This document shows, in pieces, positions 24,616-31,704 of a DNA stretch of 64,000 nucleotides (position 1 is its first letter; each line of letters opens with the position of its first letter). The stretch lies in the NCBI GenBank assembly GCA_026129135.1, contig JAHCIQ010000002.1, positions 682,001-746,000 on the forward strand, given 5' to 3'. Both the position numbers and the translations under genes were made by a program. The notes below the pieces were generated by a model. That model had not been told where the DNA came from and did not search any database. It saw only the letters and a program-made list of their open reading frames with translations. This stretch comes from Cyanobacteria bacterium TGS_CYA1 (GTDB lineage Bacteria; Cyanobacteriota; Vampirovibrionia; Obscuribacterales; Obscuribacteraceae).

Positions 24616-25140
24616 TTATTTGGCCTCGTTTTTCTTAGCCACTTCTTCTGTCAAAATCGCGATGTCGCGGATGACTGCTGCAAATACTCCAGCAATGCCT
24701 CTGGCGCCGGAGTCTAAGCCGCCCATGATGCTCGACAGAAGTACTTCTCTCGATGGCAAATTGGCGATATCTTTGACTTGTTTGGCGTTGAGTGCTTTGC
24801 CTTCAAATACAGCACCACGGATTTCCCCTTTTTTCAATTTTTTGAGGAAGTCCACAGTCGACTTAGCTGGTTTAGCTGGGTCATCGTACCCTACAACATA
24901 TGCAGAAGGACCTTTTGCAAGAGTGTTCAATTCTTGAAAGTCGGTACCTTCGGTGGCGCGCTTAACTAAAGTGTTTTTGCCGACGCAAAGACGAGCATTG
25001 TCTTGCATCAGAGCGCGTCTAAAATTGGTCATTTCAGCAACCGTAAGACCTTGAAGGTCGGTGACGATTGCTACTTTTCCGTTGTCGAAGAACTCTTTGA
25101 GGTCTGCTACAACTTCTTTCTTTTTCGTGATGGTGGCCAC
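24616..25140 (-). CDS. rplJ: Ribosomal protein L10
   Basis: Base of the ribosomal stalk that binds 23S rRNA and L12 dimers. The 174 residues include the family motifs TDLQGLTVAEM and GKNTLVKRA, and the C-terminal helix for L12. Translation starts at GTG (25140), with AGGAGG six bases upstream. The usual upstream neighbours rplK, rplA and nusG are missing: the next gene is on the other strand. The unit thus has its own leader, with an attenuator-like hairpin at 25159-25193. Confidence 0.98.
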   Translation of the reverse strand: MATITKKKEVVADLKEFFDNGKVAIVTDLQGLTVAEMTNFRRALMQDNARLCVGKNTLVKRATEGTDFQELNTLAKGPSAYVVGYDDPAKPAKSTVDFLKKLKKGEIRGAVFEGKALNAKQVKDIANLPSREVLLSSIMGGLDSGARGIAGVFAAVIRDIAILTEEVAKKNEAK

Positions 25141-25158
25141 GTGTTGCCTCCTGAAATG

Positions 25159-25193
25159 AAAAAAATTCCGGGCATTAAAGACTGCTCGGAATT
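25159..25193 (-). terminator. Attenuator-like hairpin in the rplJ leader
   Basis: On the minus strand AATTCCG...CGGAATT (7 bp, extended by an inner GCA/TGC stem) is followed by seven T, ending only about 7 bases before the rplJ ribosome site AGGAGG. No minus-strand gene lies upstream to be terminated, so this fits an intrinsic terminator within the L10 leader. In many bacteria L10 or the L10-L12 complex binds such a leader to repress its own operon. The whole leader spans roughly 25141-25340; a promoter could not be fixed by eye. Confidence 0.65.
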
Positions 25194-25432
25194 AACTAGG
25201 AAACACAGGCAAGAAGAGAACTTCTGGCTTACTATAATTAGTTGTGTGACCTAGGCCGGCCGACTCTCAAATGAGAATCACTTAAACCGCGAGCGGCACC
25301 GACTGTCTGCAGTCTGAATCCCAGCAAGGCTGACTCCCGGGGGAATTAGCTATGCTAGACTGGCTATTCTTCCAACAAGGAGCCATTTGGTCAAGTTTAA
25401 GCCCCCCATTTGGTAAACAAACCTATATATAC

Positions 25433-25765
25433 ATGACAAACCAAAGTCCCAAAGTATTCGAAAAGCACGTTTTTGTTTGCGTTTCGGGAAAAACATGCCC
25501 CCAGGAAGGTGCTTGCGAAGTATTCGATGCTCTGCGCAAAGAAATCTTCGATCGCGGAATGAAATCACAGATTCGCATCAACAAAGCAGGATGTTTCGAC
25601 CAATGCGGCAACGGTCCTTTGATTGTCGTCTATCCCGACCAGGTCTGGTACGCCAAAGTCCAGGTGGAAGACGTAAAAGAAATTGTCGAAGAGCACTTGC
25701 TTGCAAACCGTCCCGTTGAGCGACTTTTCTACGACGGCTCCGGGCGTAAAGCTTGTACTCGTTGA
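25433..25765 (+). CDS. Thioredoxin-like [2Fe-2S] ferredoxin
   Basis: I choose the ATG at 25433 (110 residues), since upstream codons are not protein-like. The sequence begins with the pattern HVFVCVSGKTCPQEGA and continues NKAGCFDQCGNGP, giving the four cluster cysteines typical of the thioredoxin-like [2Fe-2S] ferredoxin family (cyanobacterial and Aquifex-type, also NuoE-like). YPDQVWY and the C-terminal EHLL match the family. It is a soluble electron carrier or assembly factor whose partner is unknown. It is divergent from rplJ across a 292-base gap holding the L10 leader. Confidence 0.9.
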   Translation: MTNQSPKVFEKHVFVCVSGKTCPQEGACEVFDALRKEIFDRGMKSQIRINKAGCFDQCGNGPLIVVYPDQVWYAKVQVEDVKEIVEEHLLANRPVERLFYDGSGRKACTR

Positions 25766-25983
25766 TACAGAGGCCAGTAGAAGATGCCCATTTTATAATA
25801 ATTAAGTTAAAAGTCGGGCAGTTTAACTTCTATCTGGCGATTACAACTTTCCCAAAATTCTAAATATCAAACACTTTTTTCAATTTTTTTTGAAAGTTTT
25901 CTGCCGGATTGAGTTAGGGTAAGGATCGGCGTTCGACTACAACGGGTAGTAATTTATATAGAAACGGATGAAACGGTCTGATT

Positions 25984-26637
25984 TCATGGTCTTGAAATAA
26001 ATCGCTTCATCTGTTCAGCTAGTTGAGAGTTTAAGCAGCGGTCGATAAACTCCTTGTCTCGTGAAAGATTGCCGTTAAATAAATTTGCTACGTCACTAAC
26101 GGTTATTCCGCAGCCGTCACCTTCCAGATAACGTATTTCATCTCCAACACCTAATAAGCCTTCTTTGACTACAGAAAAATAGATTCCAGAAAAACCACTC
26201 ATCATGAATTTCTTGATTACATCTGTGCGTCCAAATTTGATACCAAGCTTATAGCAAGGCAGGCGAGGTTGCGAAACCTTCACCACCGCAGTTCCGACTT
26301 GAAATTTATCGCCAATAAAAACTTCTGACTCTATTATCCCAGTAGTAGTCAAATTTTCGCCGAATTTTCCATTTATGAATTCTACATCTGGCATTTGCCC
26401 CTGCCACCATGAGTAATGCTCGAGTGGATACAAATACAATGCCTTATCTATGCCACCATGAACAGTGAGATCAGCTTGTTCATCTCCATCGAGATTAAGT
26501 TTGCTAAGTTTGATTCGGCCGAAAACAGACTCTTTAAAAATAGCAGAGCTGACGAGTTCGCCGTCAAAATCGCGAACTAATTTCGGCTTGCTAACGCAAA
26601 CGCCTACAACTTTTCCCACTGTTCCTTTTAATGCCAA
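25984..26637 (-). CDS. MOSC-domain protein (YiiM-like)
   Basis: Molybdenum-cofactor sulfurase C-terminal domain protein of 217 residues. Family features are DLTVHGGIDKALYLYP (about 55-70), GKFGENLTT, and PRLPCYKL with the conserved Cys proposed to bind sulfur or Moco. YiiM-type proteins reduce N-hydroxylated compounds using Moco. The start is TTG at 26637 with GGAG 7 bases upstream. The 218 bases between this gene and the ferredoxin stop are AT-rich and show no gene. Confidence 0.9.
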   Translation of the reverse strand: MALKGTVGKVVGVCVSKPKLVRDFDGELVSSAIFKESVFGRIKLSKLNLDGDEQADLTVHGGIDKALYLYPLEHYSWWQGQMPDVEFINGKFGENLTTTGIIESEVFIGDKFQVGTAVVKVSQPRLPCYKLGIKFGRTDVIKKFMMSGFSGIYFSVVKEGLLGVGDEIRYLEGDGCGITVSDVANLFNGNLSRDKEFIDRCLNSQLAEQMKRFISRP

Positions 26638-26682
26638 GATGCTTCTCCGTAAAAGTTAATTCAAGAGTTTCTTCATACCCAG

Positions 26683-26949
26683 TTAGTCGGAATGTATTTT
26701 CTTAGCCCTTTCTCTAAGCAAATTCGCCTCTTTCCCTTGCCCATAACGACTTAACATTTCGGCTATTACTTTAAGCGATTAAGCTGCCTCTTCTTTGCTT
26801 GCAGCCGCGTATTCGGCAGCTACAATGATGTCTCGATAATCGGTTTTAGCGTTTAAGAACTCAATAAAAGCTTTTTTGTAGAAGACTTCAAAACCAATTT
26901 GAAAGTATCTTTTTGGTGGAAGTAAAGTTTGATGCAGTAATATAGACAT
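26683..26949 (-). pseudogene. TPR-like remnant with an in-frame stop
   Basis: Reading the minus strand from ATG 26949 gives a protein-like 56-residue stretch (MSILLHQTLLPPKRYFQIGF, then KKAFIEFLNA and DIIVAAEYAAASKEEAA), a TAA at 26779-26781, and then in the same frame SLKVIAEMLSRYGQGKEAN and LLRERAKKIHSD before a second stop at 26683. The part after the stop looks like the last helices of a TPR protein. The frame is unbroken except for one stop, so this looks like a recently decayed fragment. Alternatively the first 56 residues are a true small protein. It explains most of the 349-base gap 26638-26986. Confidence 0.6.
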
Positions 26950-26986
26950 GCATTTAAGTCCAGGTGCCAGGAGTATTTAAAACCAG

Positions 26987-28201
26987 ATGACTCGCAAGCT
27001 TCGTCTTCAAAACCCTCTGGTATTCGAACCCTTTACGCCTTTGATTCTACGCCGTCTGCTCCTTTTATTGATGGTTGCGCCTGCCATCTATTTTGGCAGT
27101 CTAGCCATGACCGTGCTCTCAGGTGTAATGCAAATAGTAGCTCTGATTCTTGTCGTCATACTCGACCTTTTACTCTTATTACTTACTATAGATGGAATCG
27201 AAGGCAAAGTGATTGTTGATGCAGAAGGACTCGAGTGGCGCTCTCCCTTGAAGAAAACTCGACTGCTCTGGAATGAAGGACTGAGATTGGAAGAGAGATT
27301 ATTTTACAGCAAGAGCGGAAACACACGAGTCTTTGATGTCATTTCACCAAATGCGACGATTACGTTTGGTGAGAACCTTCGAAATCAGGTTTACCTACGA
27401 AGCCTAATAAATGCAGGAATCAATGGCATCGCCGATCATAATTCTGAAATTGCGCTGCCACCAGTTCCGCTTGATTCAGAAGCCAGAACTAATAACGTAA
27501 ACATGATGTTATTGGTTGCGGTCATGGCATTTTTTGGAGCCATTTTAGTGGGAATAGCGAATTTTGACTCAGCGCGAATTTTGTACTTCGTTCCCACTGT
27601 GCAAATAAAAGATGTCGCAAAACAAGCAGACAATTACAAAGAGATTCGTATCAAAGGTAAACTACATACAGAACCACCCGCGGTAGCACGCGATGATAAA
27701 CACGTCTATGGTTATCAGCTTGTGCAGCTCGAAAGTCCGACGATGACAGGCACAAGCATTTCTACTCCTGGTGATATCACTATTGTAGATGGTGCAGACA
27801 AGCTCACAATTCGAACTCCTGACCTTGCACCATACGACTTAGGTAAGCCGCTTAAGACACCATTCAAAAGAGACTGGCAAAAATCCGAATTAGGTCAGTT
27901 AATCACACCAGGAGTCGACGAGTATTTAAAAGATTTCGATAAATTCCTGGCGAATGGAGATTATGAACTCTTGGTGTGGAACATCGAACAAGACCAGCCA
28001 GTTGAAGTTTTGGGTCACATCAAAACAGAAAACAATTCGATGTATCTGCAATCTACACAAGATTCGATGTACTGGATGTCACCAAGTCCAAACAAAAAAC
28101 TCGAACAAGACTGTTTGTTCGCTGCGTTGTGGATAGGAGCAGGTCTATTAGTAGCTATTACATTTTTGATCGCAGCTTATCGTGAGCTCAAGCAGACTTA
28201 A
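26987..28201 (+). CDS. Multi-pass membrane protein of unknown function
   Basis: A 404-residue protein. Two adjacent helices at the N-terminus (about 22-66) precede a cytosolic beta-rich domain (70-150) that looks PH/YdbT-like. A third helix (about 172-195) leads to a soluble domain with YKEIRIKGKLHTEPPAV and YGYQLVQLES, reminiscent of the GIDE-type domain of membrane proteins, and a C-terminal helix (about 375-398) ends it. I do not recognise a function. It is divergent from the TPR-like remnant. Confidence 0.75.
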   Translation: MTRKLRLQNPLVFEPFTPLILRRLLLLLMVAPAIYFGSLAMTVLSGVMQIVALILVVILDLLLLLLTIDGIEGKVIVDAEGLEWRSPLKKTRLLWNEGLRLEERLFYSKSGNTRVFDVISPNATITFGENLRNQVYLRSLINAGINGIADHNSEIALPPVPLDSEARTNNVNMMLLVAVMAFFGAILVGIANFDSARILYFVPTVQIKDVAKQADNYKEIRIKGKLHTEPPAVARDDKHVYGYQLVQLESPTMTGTSISTPGDITIVDGADKLTIRTPDLAPYDLGKPLKTPFKRDWQKSELGQLITPGVDEYLKDFDKFLANGDYELLVWNIEQDQPVEVLGHIKTENNSMYLQSTQDSMYWMSPSPNKKLEQDCLFAALWIGAGLLVAITFLIAAYRELKQT

Positions 28202-28258
28202 TAAGTTATTTGCAGAGGCTTTTTAGTTCTAATTCGATGCCGGAAAAAATAGTCAAAA

Positions 28259-29200
28259 TCAGCTGTTCAGACTTTTCTGCTTTTTCAAAATCAAGAATAA
28301 TTCGCTCGAAAATAAATGCAGACCTACCCAGTAAGTAAAATAGGTTACATCCAAAACATAGAGCCCAGGCGACATTTGTTGATTATGCAAACATGCGTAT
28401 CCAAGTAAAATCATGGCGACATTGATCAAAACAATTATCACTAAATATTTGATTCGGTTCGTTGTCTGCTTCGAAAGAGCAAAACCATATGCTCGAAAAT
28501 AGTGCATATAACTAGCAAGAGCAATGTGAATGACATAGACTCCAGCTTGAAAATACGGATTCATGTATTGTCTGTAAGTTGCCCAAACAAGCCCTTCGGC
28601 AATGAGAAAAATTCCAAGCAAGGCGTAACGCGAAAAATCAGGATTTTCGAGTTGGCGCTTGAGTCCCATCAAAAGCCCCGCTGCAACGCATCCAGCTGCC
28701 ATTGCGATTAGAATCCAACGATTTTGAATATATTCCATTGGACAAAACAAAACGACAGTGAAAAAAGTAAATGCGATAGTGGGAAAAAGATAAACGCCCC
28801 AAGTGGTCTTACTGTCTTTTCCTTCCAGCTGGCTCGAAAACAAAACTTCAGCACGCACAAAATGCGGAAGAAAATATATCCACATCAGAAAACTAAAAAT
28901 CATGGGGCCGGCTAATTGACGCAGCCCCAAAAGAGCGCTTGCGCCAAACAACATGCCGCCTGCATATGGTGCTATCCATTTGCGATTTTTATTAAGTGTC
29001 AAAAATTGACCGTGATAAGCGTATACAAAATGCGCTAATCCCATCCAGCCCACAAAAAAGTACAAATTCAAAATCTCGGGGCTAATATGGGTTTGAAGTG
29101 TATGTCCCTGCAAGAACAAGTTAAACGGAAGCGCATAACCAAGTCCGACAAATAGAAAAGTCAATGCAAGCGAAGTCGAAACATAGTCACGCTTCTGCAT
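28259..29200 (-). CDS. Polytopic membrane protein, possibly His-rich helices
   Basis: A 313-residue protein with eight or nine hydrophobic segments throughout and little else. Several helices carry His: HFVYAYHGQF (57-66), LPHFVRAE, YVIHIALASYMHYFRAYG (near 225-242) and VGLHLFSSELF, which could bind metal or heme. I could not match it to a family. It follows the lipoprotein gene at 29201-30241 directly, with the upstream stop touching its ATG, so it is in the same operon as that gene and the WG-repeat lipoprotein. Confidence 0.7.
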   Translation of the reverse strand: MQKRDYVSTSLALTFLFVGLGYALPFNLFLQGHTLQTHISPEILNLYFFVGWMGLAHFVYAYHGQFLTLNKNRKWIAPYAGGMLFGASALLGLRQLAGPMIFSFLMWIYFLPHFVRAEVLFSSQLEGKDSKTTWGVYLFPTIAFTFFTVVLFCPMEYIQNRWILIAMAAGCVAAGLLMGLKRQLENPDFSRYALLGIFLIAEGLVWATYRQYMNPYFQAGVYVIHIALASYMHYFRAYGFALSKQTTNRIKYLVIIVLINVAMILLGYACLHNQQMSPGLYVLDVTYFTYWVGLHLFSSELFLILKKQKSLNS

Positions 29201-30241
29201 CTAGAAGTTGGAATCTTCAATGACTGGCTTTTTAGTGCCAGTTTTTTCGCGATACGAAGAAAGCAAAAATTTTACTTTTTCGGTCAATTCTTTTAATGGT
29301 GGAATGCGAGTGCGCTCGGCAATCAAGTCTATTTGATCCTGTGCGACCTCTCGAGTTGGTGGCACCATTTCAGGTTTGTCTCTCAAAAGTACACTCAAGC
29401 ATGCCATGGCACGAAGTCTGTCTCCATGCGAGGGCCGGCGAATTTGGCGACAAAATGCAGCAGTTAGTTTGCCATGCGGAAAATCATACGGCAACAAATC
29501 AAGTCTTGGATAAATGAATTTTGCTACTGCTACTCTGACGTCTTTATTCACGTCATCTAGTGCTGGCATTATTTTCAAAATTGTTTCGGGAAAATTGCCT
29601 GACCAGTTGAGAAGCTCTATCGCGTCTACTCGCCTATCTGGATTGGGGTCCGATTGTACGATATTGAGCCAAGAGTCTCTTAATTCTGGAACCCGGCCAT
29701 AACTCATGAGTTCCCTGATTTTTTCGTCAGCAACAGCGTCTGAATAGTGTTTAAAACCGTTTTGATATGTCTCTTTGAACGAACGTCCATCATAAGTCAA
29801 TTGAGTCAGACGAGCACGCAATTCACTCAAAACAAGATTTGGTTTTTCGGTGGGAACTTTGATGTATCGCGGATCGCTTAATGGTCTTGTTGGAACGATT
29901 TTGCCCGGTTCGCTTATATCCACCACGACAAACAAAGCATCACTGCCACCGTCCACGATATCGGTATCTGTAATGATTCGCCGATCATTCAAAGTCTTCT
30001 TCACACGCTCGCACGCTTTTTCCATGCTTGCATATTTGGCACCAGGCGACATATGCAACATTTTTTGGAGCTCGGCTCTGGTCAAAAGGCTCGAGCCCAT
30101 GTACTCCAGTTCACCAAAAGTGCCATACGAATCTTTGGCTTCAGCAGCCGAACAAGCAGAGAATAATAAAAAAGAGGTCAGAGCAACAAACAGACTTGTT
30201 GACTTATTTCTTTTTACTGTCCGATTTAGAGTCGCTATCAT
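29201..30241 (-). CDS. Lipoprotein with HEAT-like repeats
   Basis: A 346-residue protein with signal peptide and lipobox-like FSAC (Cys30). Residues about 46-112 look POTRA-like (strand-helix-helix-strand, LTRAELQKML...FVVVDI). The remainder is helical with HEAT-like pairs such as RVDAIELLNWSG and KDVRVAVAKFIYPRL, suggesting an envelope scaffold. The start overlaps the end of the WG-repeat gene by 38 bases and the stop abuts the next gene. Function is not known. Confidence 0.75.
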   Translation of the reverse strand: MIATLNRTVKRNKSTSLFVALTSFLLFSACSAAEAKDSYGTFGELEYMGSSLLTRAELQKMLHMSPGAKYASMEKACERVKKTLNDRRIITDTDIVDGGSDALFVVVDISEPGKIVPTRPLSDPRYIKVPTEKPNLVLSELRARLTQLTYDGRSFKETYQNGFKHYSDAVADEKIRELMSYGRVPELRDSWLNIVQSDPNPDRRVDAIELLNWSGNFPETILKIMPALDDVNKDVRVAVAKFIYPRLDLLPYDFPHGKLTAAFCRQIRRPSHGDRLRAMACLSVLLRDKPEMVPPTREVAQDQIDLIAERTRIPPLKELTEKVKFLLSSYREKTGTKKPVIEDSNF

Positions 30242-31604
30242 CGCTACCCTTCGACTTTTCGCTCTTAGACTCTTTTTCTACGTCTTCATCGGCATCTTCT
30301 TTGGAAGATTTAGATGAAGTTTTGGACGAAGATTTAGAGTCTTTAGTTTCTTTGGAGTCATTGGATTTTTCTTTCGATTCTTCCTTAGAGTCATCTTTGG
30401 AATCATCTTTGGAATCATCTTTAGCGTCGTCTTTTGCGTCATCCTTAGAATCTGCCTTAGAATCCGCCTTAGACTCATCTTTAGATTCATCCTTAGATTC
30501 GTCCTTGGATTCGTCTTTTGACTCGTCTTTGTTTTCTTCGCTGGCTGCGTCAGGCTTAGGTCCATCTTTGGGAGTGCCGTCCTCGTTATAGCTCTTGAAG
30601 AACTCGTCGGGGTCCACTTTGACAGCAGCTAACTGCTCACTGAATGCACGGGCATCATCGAAAATTGGCGGAATAACAAACTCTCCGCGAGTATCGATAT
30701 ATCCGCGGCGGACTGACTGTAGCGGTTGCACTACCGCAAGACCTTCAGAAAAGTTTTCGGCATATCTGAATTTGAGTTTGAAAGGACGATGGCCATCTCT
30801 ATTAATGAAGGCAAATTTTCCTTTTTTCTGCTGGATAGCAAGTCCGTCATGAAAAGATTTAGTCGATTCAAGACGAGATTTAGGAGCCATCGTTCCAATC
30901 GGATCGACCACAACAAAATCGTCGCCCATTTCACCTTCTGCCGTCTGCCCTTTGAAAGTAGTCACACGGTCGAATTTAAATTGAATTGCTTGCTCGCCCT
31001 TGGCGTTGATAAATCCCCACTTACCCACTTGAGCGTTGTAAACAGGGCAAAGTCCATCGTTGAAGTACATGACATCATCGAATTTGGCAGGAATATCGCC
31101 GTGCGGGTGAGGACCAAGGTCTTTAAAACCCCATTTCATTTTGTCGCCCTGCTTCTCTTTGTAAGGAAGCATGACTGCATGGTCTTCAGCATCGGGGTTG
31201 CATTCGTGGGCGTCTCCTACATCTTCATATTTACAAGGTAAAACGTTAGTACCATCTTTGGAAATAGCGCCCCATTTCCCGCCCATTTGAACGGCGGCAT
31301 AACCAGCGCTAAAAGGCTTGGCATCTTCGAATTGACGCTCAATGACGAATTTACCGTCACGATCGATAAAGCCCCATCGTGTGTGCAAGTCTGCCGCAGC
31401 AAGTCCTTCGGTAAACTGTTTGACCCGGCGGTACTTAGGCTTAAGCACAAATTTGCCGCTATGGTCGATAAATCCCCATACTGGACCTTTTTCGTCCGGT
31501 ACGTTGATTTCGACGCCGCTATGGCTGAAGCAACCAGTAAGCAAGCTGGTCAACGCAAAAGCTGAGATGAGGAGGCGGAAACTTGAAAGAGCCTTTAAAT
31601 TCAT
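30204..31604 (-). CDS. WG-repeat lipoprotein with Lys/Asp/Ser repeat tail
   Basis: A 466-residue lipoprotein (lipobox LTGC, Cys25). Residues about 40-335 hold six or more WG/KWGF-type repeats (WGFID, WGAIS, WGFKD, WGFIN, FAFIN), which form small beta units often found in surface or binding proteins. The tail (from about 345) is low complexity, built from KDES and KDDS tetrapeptides, encoded by a 12-base tandem repeat. It probably forms an extended charged spacer. First gene of a three-gene minus-strand operon ending at 28259. Confidence 0.88.
   Translation of the reverse strand: MNLKALSSFRLLISAFALTSLLTGCFSHSGVEINVPDEKGPVWGFIDHSGKFVLKPKYRRVKQFTEGLAAADLHTRWGFIDRDGKFVIERQFEDAKPFSAGYAAVQMGGKWGAISKDGTNVLPCKYEDVGDAHECNPDAEDHAVMLPYKEKQGDKMKWGFKDLGPHPHGDIPAKFDDVMYFNDGLCPVYNAQVGKWGFINAKGEQAIQFKFDRVTTFKGQTAEGEMGDDFVVVDPIGTMAPKSRLESTKSFHDGLAIQQKKGKFAFINRDGHRPFKLKFRYAENFSEGLAVVQPLQSVRRGYIDTRGEFVIPPIFDDARAFSEQLAAVKVDPDEFFKSYNEDGTPKDGPKPDAASEENKDESKDESKDESKDESKDESKADSKADSKDDAKDDAKDDSKDDSKDDSKEESKEKSNDSKETKDSKSSSKTSSKSSKEDADEDVEKESKSEKSKGSDDSDSKSDSKKK
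30391..30531 (-). repeat. 12-base tandem repeat in the WG-lipoprotein tail
   Basis: About twelve imperfect units of tcatctttagaa type in plus-strand reading encode KDES/KDDS/KADS tetrapeptides. Period and frame are kept, so variation in copy number would lengthen or shorten the tail by four residues without a frameshift. Such arrays often differ between strains. Confidence 0.8.
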
Positions 31605-31704
31605 CGGTACTCATTATTAGTAAGGGAGTGACAAAACAATTTATATCAAAAAACAGCTGCTTATGTCCCGTTAGTTACTCTTATAAGCGTTATAATCCCA
31701 GGCT

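Noticed and set aside
25159-25193. Terminator of a gene upstream of rplJ
   Set aside because: No minus-strand gene lies upstream; the next gene is divergent. The hairpin must act within the rplJ leader.
28259-29200. Brp/Blh-type carotene dioxygenase because of His-bearing helices
   Set aside because: The expected His-Gly-x-x-Asp type motifs and spacing are not present; left as unknown.
30391-30531. Considered as a CRISPR-like or regulatory repeat array
   Set aside because: Units are contiguous 12-mers without spacers, in frame within a coding tail. The same applies to the 15-mers at 62775-62834.
30028-30591. Plus-strand frame rich in Ser and Leu
   Set aside because: Antisense of the Lys/Asp/Ser tail of the WG-repeat lipoprotein and of the lipoprotein start; purely a shadow of the 12-base repeat.
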